From: Pseudobutyrivibrio sp.
Lineage (GTDB): Bacteria > Bacillota > Clostridia > Lachnospirales > Lachnospiraceae
Reading direction: 5' to 3'
Assembly (NCBI GenBank): GCA_017557715.1
Contig: JAFYYE010000431.1
Span: forward strand, 1-28,779
DNA: 28,779 nt
A program made the position numbers and the translations under genes. A model generated the notes under the pieces. The model saw only the letters and a program-made list of their open reading frames with translations, was not told where the DNA came from and searched no databases. Positions 1-6,799 of the stretch are shown piece after piece. Within the stretch, counting starts at the first letter, position 1. The number at the start of each line of letters is the position of its first letter.

Positions 1-1548
1 ATAATAAATGGCATATATAGAGATAAGACAGGTTTAATTAAAGTGATCAATTCTACAATTAACACACCTGATAAGCTTACCTGTATAAGTAGACCTCGTC
101 GCTTTGGTAAATCATATGCGGCAAAAATGCTTAGTGCATATTATGATAAGTCTTGTTCTGATTCTAAAGAATTATTTTCAAAGGAAGAATATGAAATCTC
201 CAAGTCGGATACATTTGAAGAATATTTAGGGCAGTACAATGTTATATATTTAGATATTACAGGTTTTATTTCTTCTGAGGTAGATATCAAGCTACTTGTT
301 AAAGATATCAAAGAAAAAATAGCATCTGAACTTTTAGCTTCATTTTCATATCTTAGTGAAGAAATGTCATTGATTGATATGCTCATTAAGGTTGCAGAAT
401 GTGATTCAAAGTTTTTCTTTATTATTGATGAGTGGGATGCTTTGTTTCGTGAACATAAAGAAGAGGATGAACTCCTTAATGAGTATATGAACTTTTTACG
501 AGGGTTATTTAAAAATGGTAATGTTACAGACAAAGTAGTGGCAGGTGCTTACATGACTGGGATATTACCAATTAAAAAGTATGGTCATCAATCTGCAATT
601 TCTGATTTTAGAGAATATACTATGATCCAGCCTTCTATATTTGCTGAGTATGTTGGCTTTACAAAGAGTGATATAGACTGGTTTAATGAAAATTATTCAG
701 TAAATAAATCGAAGTTGAAACAATGGTATGATGGATATTCATTTCCTAAGGTGGGTGATATCTATAATCCAAACTCAGTGGTTCAGGCTGTAAGGACTGG
801 AGTGTATGATACATATTGGTCTAAAACAGAGACATATAATGCACTTTTGAAGTATATAAATATGGATCAGAATAATTTACAGGCAGATTTGATTCAGATG
901 ATTGGTGGAAACGAAATGCCGGTAGATACATCCACATTCCAAAATGATATGACATCAATTAGGACAAGGGATGATGTGTTATCACTCCTCATACATTTAG
1001 GATATCTTGCATATAACACAACTAAGCAAACAGTTAGAATACCAAATGAAGAAATTCGCAGAGAGTTTGTAAGTACCATTAGAGTTGGAAGTCATGATGC
1101 AACAAATAGAATAATAATGAATTCGGATCAATTAATTGTTGATACAATTAATTGTGACGAGGAGGCAGTAGCTAAAGCAATGCAAGATGTTCATGATGCG
1201 GGTACATTTGGAGTGTCTCCATTATTTTACAATGATGAGCAGGCGCTTCGCTCGGTGGTGAAGTTTGCCTATATTAGTTGCGCAAATAACTATATTAAAG
1301 TAGAGGAACTTCCATCTGGCCATGGCTATGCGGACATTGTATATATTCCAAAGGATGGTTCTGGTTTGCCAGTTCTATTGATTGAATTAAAAATGGATGG
1401 TAGTGAAGATGGAGCTATAAATCAGATTGAAAGTGGCAACTATCCAAAAGTATTTGAGAATACTAATAATGACATCATTCTTTGTGGGATTAATTATGAT
1501 GGAAAATCTAAAAAGCATGTTTGTAGGATAAAGAAGATGCCAAGATAG
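1..1548 (+). CDS. AAA-ATPase-like protein with C-terminal PD-(D/E)XK nuclease-like domain (5' end outside window)
   Basis: The frame is open from the first base, and the first codons read NGIYRDKTGLI. This matches the 'YVDKT' stretch that precedes the P-loop in this family, so the true start lies upstream and the GTG at 43 is not the start. Numbered from window codon 1, the P-loop-like RPRRFGKS is at about 31-38 and the Walker B-like IIDEWD at 141-146. A PD-(D/E)XK-like core follows near the C terminus (GYAD about 442-445, ELK 462-464, then a helix with NQ). From knowledge of the family, this is the AAA-ATPase_like (PF09820) plus PDDEXK_9 (PF08011) pairing, which is widespread and multicopy in gut anaerobes. 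Its function is not settled, and a role in genome conflict or mobile DNA is only inferred. The NimA-like gene follows after 13 bases, so the two may share a transcript. Confidence 0.85.
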   Translation: MINGIYRDKTGLIKVINSTINTPDKLTCISRPRRFGKSYAAKMLSAYYDKSCSDSKELFSKEEYEISKSDTFEEYLGQYNVIYLDITGFISSEVDIKLLVKDIKEKIASELLASFSYLSEEMSLIDMLIKVAECDSKFFFIIDEWDALFREHKEEDELLNEYMNFLRGLFKNGNVTDKVVAGAYMTGILPIKKYGHQSAISDFREYTMIQPSIFAEYVGFTKSDIDWFNENYSVNKSKLKQWYDGYSFPKVGDIYNPNSVVQAVRTGVYDTYWSKTETYNALLKYINMDQNNLQADLIQMIGGNEMPVDTSTFQNDMTSIRTRDDVLSLLIHLGYLAYNTTKQTVRIPNEEIRREFVSTIRVGSHDATNRIIMNSDQLIVDTINCDEEAVAKAMQDVHDAGTFGVSPLFYNDEQALRSVVKFAYISCANNYIKVEELPSGHGYADIVYIPKDGSGLPVLLIELKMDGSEDGAINQIESGNYPKVFENTNNDIILCGINYDGKSKKHVCRIKKMPR

Positions 1549-1561
1549 AGTGGAGGATTCG

Positions 1562-2050
1562 ATGACACGACGCGAGCGAGAAATAACAGATCCAAATAAG
1601 ATAGACCAGATATTGAACAATTGCCAATATCTTCATCTTGGGCTTGTGGATGATGGCAAGCCTTATGTGGTGCCAATGAACTATGGCGTTTCACAAGATG
1701 AGATTGATGGACATTACATCCTTTATCTTCACAGTGGTCACACTGGAAGAAAGCTAGATATCATCAAAAAGAATCCAAAATGTTGCTTCACAATGGAATT
1801 AAATGTGGAACCATTTGAGGGTAGGATGGCTTGCCAGTACGGTGTGAGCTACGAGTGCCTGATGGGCACAGGGGAAATTACATTTGTAGATGCCCCAGCG
1901 GAGAAAGACAAAGGGCTTCAGGCTATTATGAAAACTCAAACCGGTAAAGATGGATTTACATTTGATGAAAAAATGGTGTCAATCGTGACTGTTATGAGGA
2001 TTGATGTAGAGGAACTGACTGGAAAGTACAGACCATTGCCAGGGGAGTAG
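1562..2050 (+). CDS. NimA-like pyridoxamine 5'-phosphate oxidase family protein
   Basis: This 162-residue protein has the split-barrel flavin-binding fold of the PNPOx-like/NimA family. Visible landmarks are the N-terminal MTRREREITD, the HLGLVDDGKPYVVPMNYG strand pair at about 25-42, HSGHTGRKLDIIKKNP at 57-72, and a C-terminal ELTGKYRPLPG. A GTG 12 bases upstream is possible, but GGAGG at 1552-1556 sits 5 bases before the ATG at 1562, which decides the start. Members bind FMN, F420 or heme. Some reduce 5-nitroimidazoles, but most have no known substrate, so resistance should not be assumed. A degraded relative of this gene lies at 6020-6094. Confidence 0.85.
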   Translation: MTRREREITDPNKIDQILNNCQYLHLGLVDDGKPYVVPMNYGVSQDEIDGHYILYLHSGHTGRKLDIIKKNPKCCFTMELNVEPFEGRMACQYGVSYECLMGTGEITFVDAPAEKDKGLQAIMKTQTGKDGFTFDEKMVSIVTVMRIDVEELTGKYRPLPGE

Positions 2051-2083
2051 GGTTAAAATATAAGAATTTATAATCAATTACAA

Positions 2084-5023
2084 ATGGGTGAATCAATAGA
2101 AGAGTTAAAACAGAAAATAAAACAATTAGAGCAAGAAAATCTCTGCCTCAGACAGTTATTGAATGAGGCAGGGATTTCTTATAATGAAAAGATAAATGCA
2201 AATATAGATAGCCAAGAGAAGTCAAACCGAGAAAAATATGACCCTAACCAAGGAGAAAGAATTGAACCAATCGAGATAAATGATAAAAATGCTAACAACT
2301 TCTTTTTGCTTTTTTGTAGAGGTAGACAGGATGTTTATGATCTTCGATATTGTAATCCTAAGACAGGTAAAATTGGCTACTATACTCAATGCTTCAATAG
2401 ATGGGATAGAGATTGTCATATAAATAAGCATGATGGAGTGAGATGTAAAGATTGTGAGATTAAGGCATATAAGCCAGTAACTCCTGATTTGATAAAAGCG
2501 CATCTAAGGGGTGCTGACCCAAATGGTAATGATGTAGTGGCAATATATCCAATGCTTGAAAACAATATGTGTCAGCTGCTAGTGTTTGATTTTGACAATC
2601 ACGCACAAGGGGCTGAGCAGAAAGATTTTGCAAATATAAACCAAGAGTGGATGGAAGAAGTCGATGCATTGATAAGGATTTGTAAAGAGTTGGAAATTCC
2701 AGCAATAGTGGAGCGTTCTCGTTCAGGAAATGGCGCTCATGTATGGGTTTTCTTCAAAGAACCGATTTCAGCTAAGTTAGCAAGAAGACTTGGATTTGCA
2801 CTGCTTGAAAAAGGTGCTCAGTCTGTAGATTTAAAATCCTTTAGATATTATGACAGAATGATTCCCACGCAAGATACATTGCCTGCAGGTGGATTAGGTA
2901 ATGTGATTGCATTACCGCTACAGGGGAGAGCTTTACAAGAAGGAAATAGTGCTTTTATTGATGAAAATTGGAATGCATATCCTAAACAGCTACAAGCATT
3001 GGGTGCAGTGCGTAGGTTGACTAAGTCTGAGGTCAAAGATTATCTATTATCGTGGAGTAAACCTCTATCAAATGAAGATGATAATGAGATTTATATTCCA
3101 TGGAAAGAGTCAGATGCCATAACAGGGGTAGATGTGGATGGCCCCGTAGAAATCACGTTATCTGATAAGCTTTACATTAAAAAGAGCAATCTTTCAAACG
3201 GACTAAAGCGAAAAATGCGACAGCTTGCCGCATATTCAAATAGAGATTATTTTAGAAATCAGGCTATGAGTATGGCAAATTATGATACTCCTAGGTTTAT
3301 ATATCTAGGAGAGGATGTGGGGGATTATATAGCACTTCCTAGAGGCTTGAAAGAAAAGGTGGAGGGGGTACTCAGTGAAGCAAAAGTTGAATACGCTATC
3401 GATGACCAGCGTGAATATGGTAGAGCAATCAATGTGTCGTTTGCAGGAAAATTGAGAGATTCTCAGGAAGAAGCATTGGAATCTATGATGAAAAATGACG
3501 ATGGAATTCTACATGCGGCCACAGCATTTGGAAAGACTGTGGTCTGTTGTGATTTGATTGCAAAACATCAGGTGAACACATTGATTCTGGTGGATAAAGC
3601 GGAACTTATGAATCAGTGGATAGAACGATTAAAAAAATTTTTGGTAATTGATGAGGATTTTCCTGAATACAAGACGAAGACTGGACGAATAAAGAAGCGA
3701 AAAGAATTAATAGGAAATCTACAAGGTACTCATGATTCTATGACAGGAATTGTTGATGTGGCGATGATTAGATCTTTGAAGAAAAAAGATGGATTGCATC
3801 CACTGCTAAAGCAATATGGTCAAGTTATATTGGATGAATGTCATCATGGCGCGTCGGATTCAGCTATAGAAGTTCTAAGAGAAGTTTCCGCTAGATATTT
3901 ATATGGAGTAACGGCAACACCAAAAAGAGGAGATGGAAAAGAAAAAACAAACGAATTATTAATCGGTCCAATAAGGTATAGATTTACAGCAAAGGACAGA
4001 GCTAAGGAACAAGGAATACCTCACCTGGTTTATCCAAGGTTTACACGAACAGTTGTCAGCCATCATATGAGCAAAACTCCCTATGGTAATGCTGCATACG
4101 ATTTGATAAGAAACAATGATGTTAGGGATATGCAGATTGTAAATGATGTGGTGACATGTGTTGAAGCTGGGAGAACACCTGTAATACTTACAAAATTTGT
4201 AAATCATGCGGAGCGATTATTTGAACTATTACAGGATAAGGCTGATAGAGTAATTCTTCTAACTGGTAAAGATGGCACTAAGATAAGACGTGCCCAAGTG
4301 GCTGAACTAAATTCAGTTAGTGAAGGAGAGAGTCTAATCCTAGTTGGTACAGGGTCGCTACTGGGGGAAGGATTTGATTATCCTAGATTGGATACGCTAT
4401 TTATGGCTACACCAATTAGAGGGGAGAACATGGTGGAACAATATGTGGGCAGATTGAACCGAGACTATCCAAGCAAAGAGAATGTCATTGTATACGATTA
4501 TGTAGATATTCATGTACCGAAGTTTGACAAGATGTATTTGTCTCGATTAAAAGTTTATAAAAAGATTGGATATAACATTTGTGCTGGAATAGATGGTGAA
4601 AAGCAAGAGGCAAATGCTATTTATGATATTGATAATTATGCAGAAGTATACAATCGAGATTTAGCGGAAGCAAAGGAATCTGTTATAATTTCAAGTCCAC
4701 GTATTAATACGAAGAAGGTTGAAAAACTTATAGAACTGTTAGCACCTAAGTATGAGCTTGGATTGAAAGTAACAATAGTAACATGGCACCCAGATTCTTA
4801 TATTTATGGGAAGGATTATGTAAGAATGGAATTGATGGAGCGTCTTAGATGTGCAGGATTCGAAGTGAGACTCAGGACAGAAGATTGCGAATGTTTTGCT
4901 GTGATTGACGGTAGTATTGTGTGGTATGGAAGTATAAATTTGATTTCAAAAGAGGATGCTGAGGATAATATCATGAGGGTTTGTGATCAGGCGATTGCAG
5001 CCGAGGTGTTGGAGTTGCTGTGA
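2084..5023 (+). CDS. TOTE-type primase / SF2 helicase / phospholipase D-like fusion protein
   Basis: The 979 residues carry several modules in order. A short leucine-rich coiled coil spans about 6-28. A four-cysteine cluster (C103, C111, C121, C124) has the spacing of a zinc site. An archaeo-eukaryotic primase core follows, with the hhhDhD motif LLVFDFD near 165-171 and the sxH-type motif GAHVW at 217-221. A superfamily 2 helicase has AFGKT at 481-485, LDECHH at 583-588, TATPKR at 610-615 and QYVGRLNR at 786-793. A C-terminal phospholipase D-like domain ends in IDGSIVWYGSINL (941-953). This layout matches proteins annotated as TOTE conflict-system primases (PF22548), which are thought to act in conflict with foreign nucleic acid. 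The HxK of the PLD motif is replaced by C935-E-C937, so nuclease activity is doubtful. The ribosome site is weak, but the next in-frame Met is at residue 157. It lies between a NimA-like gene and hicAB. Confidence 0.85.
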   Translation: MGESIEELKQKIKQLEQENLCLRQLLNEAGISYNEKINANIDSQEKSNREKYDPNQGERIEPIEINDKNANNFFLLFCRGRQDVYDLRYCNPKTGKIGYYTQCFNRWDRDCHINKHDGVRCKDCEIKAYKPVTPDLIKAHLRGADPNGNDVVAIYPMLENNMCQLLVFDFDNHAQGAEQKDFANINQEWMEEVDALIRICKELEIPAIVERSRSGNGAHVWVFFKEPISAKLARRLGFALLEKGAQSVDLKSFRYYDRMIPTQDTLPAGGLGNVIALPLQGRALQEGNSAFIDENWNAYPKQLQALGAVRRLTKSEVKDYLLSWSKPLSNEDDNEIYIPWKESDAITGVDVDGPVEITLSDKLYIKKSNLSNGLKRKMRQLAAYSNRDYFRNQAMSMANYDTPRFIYLGEDVGDYIALPRGLKEKVEGVLSEAKVEYAIDDQREYGRAINVSFAGKLRDSQEEALESMMKNDDGILHAATAFGKTVVCCDLIAKHQVNTLILVDKAELMNQWIERLKKFLVIDEDFPEYKTKTGRIKKRKELIGNLQGTHDSMTGIVDVAMIRSLKKKDGLHPLLKQYGQVILDECHHGASDSAIEVLREVSARYLYGVTATPKRGDGKEKTNELLIGPIRYRFTAKDRAKEQGIPHLVYPRFTRTVVSHHMSKTPYGNAAYDLIRNNDVRDMQIVNDVVTCVEAGRTPVILTKFVNHAERLFELLQDKADRVILLTGKDGTKIRRAQVAELNSVSEGESLILVGTGSLLGEGFDYPRLDTLFMATPIRGENMVEQYVGRLNRDYPSKENVIVYDYVDIHVPKFDKMYLSRLKVYKKIGYNICAGIDGEKQEANAIYDIDNYAEVYNRDLAEAKESVIISSPRINTKKVEKLIELLAPKYELGLKVTIVTWHPDSYIYGKDYVRMELMERLRCAGFEVRLRTEDCECFAVIDGSIVWYGSINLISKEDAEDNIMRVCDQAIAAEVLELL

Positions 5024-5078
5024 ATTCCTAATTATAGCTGTCAAAAGTTATAGTAAGTTATAGTGCAAATGGAGTTTA

Positions 5079-5101
5079 AAGAAATTTTAAAGAAATTTCT
5101 T
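5079..5101. repeat. Perfect 9-bp inverted repeat after the TOTE gene
   Basis: AAGAAATTT at 5079-5087 and AAATTTCTT at 5093-5101 are perfect reverse complements around a 5-base loop. The stem is almost all A/T and no long T-run follows, so at most it is a weak terminator for the gene ending at 5023. Confidence 0.4.
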
Positions 5102-5118
5102 ATGATGGTACTCTATGA

Positions 5119-5182
5119 TATGCGCTTATGCGCATAGATTGTGTGTAAAATACTTGAAAAGTGCGCATAAACTGTGTATAAT
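5119..5182. promoter_or_regulatory. Probable hicAB operator (repeated TGCGC/TGCGCATA motifs)
   Basis: TATGCGC occurs at 5119-5125, and a 10-bp palindrome TATGCGCATA at 5127-5136. TGCGCATA recurs at 5162-5169, inside the spacer of the hicAB promoter. The last two copies lie in a longer imperfect direct repeat (5129-5151 and 5162-5182), each continuing into TGTGT and TAA. HicB proteins with a ribbon-helix-helix domain bind repeats of this kind to repress their own operon, so this is the likely operator. The assignment is inferred from position and symmetry. Confidence 0.6.
5154..5182 (+). promoter_or_regulatory. hicAB promoter
   Basis: TTGAAA (5154-5159) and a consensus TATAAT (5177-5182) are separated by 17 bases, a near-ideal sigma-70/sigma-A promoter. 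It lies 35 bases upstream of the hicA start, and a TGCGCATA operator-like copy falls within its spacer. Confidence 0.75.
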
Positions 5183-5216
5183 ATGGTTGAGAAATTGGAA
5201 AGGAGGTTAACTTGAT

Positions 5217-5387
5217 TTGAAACGTAGAGACCTTATTAAGCGTCTCGAAGCCAATGGATGGTATCTTATTCGCCATGGCGCCAATCATGATGTTTACACT
5301 AACGGTGAACAGATGGAGCCGATAGAACGACATAATGAAATTCCTGAAAATTTGGCGAGGAGAATCATTAAGCGAACAGGCATTTAG
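5217..5387 (+). CDS. hicA: HicA-family mRNA interferase toxin
   Basis: This 56-residue protein starts at a TTG. It reads MKRRDLIKRLEANGWYLIRH and then GANHDVY, ending in LARRIIKRTGI. That is the HicA pattern: an N-terminal helix, 'GW.L.RHG', the catalytic His in a G-x-N/S-H context, and a C-terminal helix with basic residues. HicA is a double-stranded-RNA-binding-fold ribonuclease that cleaves mRNA when not bound by HicB. AGGAGG at 5201-5206 lies 10 bases before the TTG. A nearer TTG at 5212 runs into a stop at once, and an in-frame TAA at 5208 rules out any earlier start. The rare start codon may hold toxin output low. The partner antitoxin starts 90 bases downstream. Confidence 0.85.
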   Translation: MKRRDLIKRLEANGWYLIRHGANHDVYTNGEQMEPIERHNEIPENLARRIIKRTGI

Positions 5388-5477
5388 CCTGTTCTGCTCC
5401 AATGATTTCCATTTCAATTGAGTTACATCTTTTCTATATTTCTTAAAAAAAGTGGGGAGAATGGCAAGGAGGATAGT

Positions 5478-5867
5478 ATGGCTAATAGGATTGCTTATCC
5501 TGTTATATTGACGCCAGATGAGTGTGGTTATCTTGTTTACGTACCGGCATTCAATATTGATACATCTGGGGAAAATATGGCGGATGCAATGGAAATGGCA
5601 CGAGATGCAATTGGCATTGTAGGTATTGAATATCAAGATCAAGGAAAAGAATTACCTAGTGTTGATGACGGAGAACTTGTTACTGAAAAAGGTGATATTG
5701 TAACTTATGTTGATATTGACTTTGATGCTTATCGTTTAAAGTGCGATAACCGCAAAGTAAGGAAGAATGTCACAATACCCTACTATTTAAATGTGAAAGC
5801 AGAAAAGCTAGGTTTGAATTTTTCTAGAATCTTAGAAGAGGCGCTATTAGCTAAAGTCGGTTATTGA
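5478..5867 (+). CDS. hicB: HicB-family antitoxin with C-terminal ribbon-helix-helix domain
   Basis: The 129 residues begin MANRIAYPVILTPDECGYLV and carry the HicB partial RNase H-like fold in the first 70 or so residues, including the 'VPAF...TSG.....A...A.DAI' pattern. The C-terminal 35 residues (KNVTIPYYLNVKAEKLGLNF onward) are a ribbon-helix-helix DNA-binding segment. HicB neutralises HicA and usually represses the operon. The frame is open further upstream, but AAGGAGG at 5466-5472 is 5 bases before the ATG at 5478, which fixes the start. The hicA-hicB order is canonical. Confidence 0.88.
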   Translation: MANRIAYPVILTPDECGYLVYVPAFNIDTSGENMADAMEMARDAIGIVGIEYQDQGKELPSVDDGELVTEKGDIVTYVDIDFDAYRLKCDNRKVRKNVTIPYYLNVKAEKLGLNFSRILEEALLAKVGY

Positions 5868-5891
5868 TTTTTATATTCATTATGTTATAAT
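5864..5891 (+). promoter_or_regulatory. Candidate promoter overlapping the end of hicB
   Basis: An extended -10, TGtTATAAT (5883-5891), lies 16 bases after TTGATT (5864-5869). Transcription would begin near 5898 and meet the terminator at 5917-5957 almost at once. The region is AT-rich, so chance is a real possibility. Confidence 0.35.
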
Positions 5892-5916
5892 TCGTTTTAT
5901 CAAATCAAGTTAACTT

Positions 5917-5957
5917 AAAAAGGGCTACATCCTATCGACAGGGATGTGGCTCTTTTT
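5917..5957 (+). terminator. Strong rho-independent terminator after hicB
   Basis: Arms 5917-5932 and 5942-5957 pair over 16 bp with two G-U wobbles around a 9-base loop. The T-run continues as CTTTTTGTTTTT. It closes the hicAB operon and isolates the accessory island from the glycan genes. Confidence 0.88.
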
Positions 5958-5975
5958 GTTTTTGAGAACATTGCA

Positions 5976-6004
5976 TTGCATCATTCTGACCTTAGTGACA
6001 TAAT
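5976..6004 (+). promoter_or_regulatory. Candidate promoter upstream of the first glycan genes
   Basis: TTGCAT (5976-5981) and CATAAT (5999-6004) are 17 bases apart, with a TGa extension before the -10. It is the best promoter-like site between the hicB terminator and the phosphoglycosyl transferase. It would give a leader of about 110 bases that runs through the NimA-like remnant. Confidence 0.5.
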
Positions 6005-6019
6005 TGTATTAACGTGACA

Positions 6020-6094
6020 TGTCAGTATGGAGTTAGCTATGAATGCCTGATGGGCATAGGAAAGTACAGACCTTTACCAGGAGCAGAGGGATAG
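6020..6094 (+). pseudogene. Remnant of a NimA-like gene with internal deletion
   Basis: Twenty-five codons read CQYGVSYECLMGIGKYRPLP and end GAEG-stop. The first part matches residues 91-102 of the intact NimA-like protein at 1562-2050, and the second part matches its last residues (154 onward), so about 50 residues between the two are gone. The join falls at GG(A)AA, which occurs at both positions of the intact gene and fits deletion at microhomology. Several silent third-position differences show that this was a diverged paralogue, not a recent copy. Nothing upstream resembles the 5' half. Confidence 0.75.
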
Positions 6095-6118
6095 AAATTT
6101 CTAAAGGAATTATTTTAT

Positions 6119-6763
6119 ATGTATGCAAAATTTTTTAAAAGATTAATAGATTTTATCTTATCATTTGTAGGAATAATCATTTTATCTCCACTATTTGTGA
6201 TACTCATAATACTTGGGGCAATTTTCATGGGAGGCAATCCGTTCTTCACGCAGGAGCGTCCGGGCTTGCATGAAAAGGTTTTTAAGCTTGTGAAGTTTAG
6301 AACCATGGATAATCGTCGCGACCCATTAGGGCAGTTGTTACCTGATGAGGTTCGCCTTAATAAATATGGCAGATTTCTTAGAGGAACATCTTTAGATGAA
6401 CTGCCAGAGCTTTTTAATATTTTGATTGGTGATATGGCAATTGTTGGTCCAAGGCCATTGCTTGTAAAATACTTGCCTCGATACAATGAAGAGCAACGCC
6501 ATCGTCATGATGTTCGTCCGGGTCTTACTGGTTATGCACAGGCTCATGGTCGCAACAGTGTAAGCTGGGAAGACAAGTTTGCCATGGATGTTTGGTATGC
6601 ACGTCACATTTCGCTTTCACTTGATTTGCAGATATTGGTGGATACTGTTAGAGTGGTATTGAAAAAGGAAGGTATCAGCTCAGAAACATCAGCTACTATG
6701 GAAGAGTTTATGGGAACTCCTGAAGGTGTAGAGCCTAAATGGAAAGAGCCAGAAGATAAATAG
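6119..6763 (+). CDS. Monotopic phosphoglycosyl transferase (PglC/WbaP catalytic-domain type sugar transferase)
   Basis: The 214-residue protein starts MYAKFFKRLIDFILSFVGII, a basic stretch then a re-entrant membrane helix (about 10-37). The catalytic Asp-Glu pair is in SLDELPEL (D93, E94). KFRTM (59-63), VGPRPL (109-114) and RPGLTGYAQ (133-141) are all conserved in the bacterial sugar transferase family. It moves a sugar 1-phosphate from a nucleotide sugar to undecaprenyl phosphate and so starts a lipid-linked glycan. The size fits the small PglC-like class, without the extra membrane helices of WbaP. An AAAGGAA lies about 10 bases before the ATG. UDP-bacillosamine-type or UDP-FucNAc-type donors are plausible given the neighbours, but the sequence does not fix the substrate. 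Confidence 0.9.
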   Translation: MYAKFFKRLIDFILSFVGIIILSPLFVILIILGAIFMGGNPFFTQERPGLHEKVFKLVKFRTMDNRRDPLGQLLPDEVRLNKYGRFLRGTSLDELPELFNILIGDMAIVGPRPLLVKYLPRYNEEQRHRHDVRPGLTGYAQAHGRNSVSWEDKFAMDVWYARHISLSLDLQILVDTVRVVLKKEGISSETSATMEEFMGTPEGVEPKWKEPEDK

Positions 6764-6799
6764 CCATAACTGGCAAATTGTTAAAAAAAGGATTATTAA

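Noticed and set aside
43..90. GTG at 43 as the start of the AAA-ATPase-like gene
   Set aside because: The frame is open to base 1, and the upstream codons encode the conserved 'DKTGLI' region, so the gene continues off the window.
1550..1561. GTG at 1550 as the start of the NimA-like gene
   Set aside because: GGAGG at 1552-1556 overlaps it and is well spaced for the ATG at 1562.
5100..5642. Minus-strand open frame of 180 codons across hicAB
   Set aside because: It is antisense to two well-supported genes and their promoter, has no family features, and is a shadow frame.
1562..6094. NimA-like gene and remnant as attachment-site repeats of an integrated element
   Set aside because: The copies differ at many silent positions and the remnant has an internal deletion; no integrase is present, so decay of an old paralogue is simpler.
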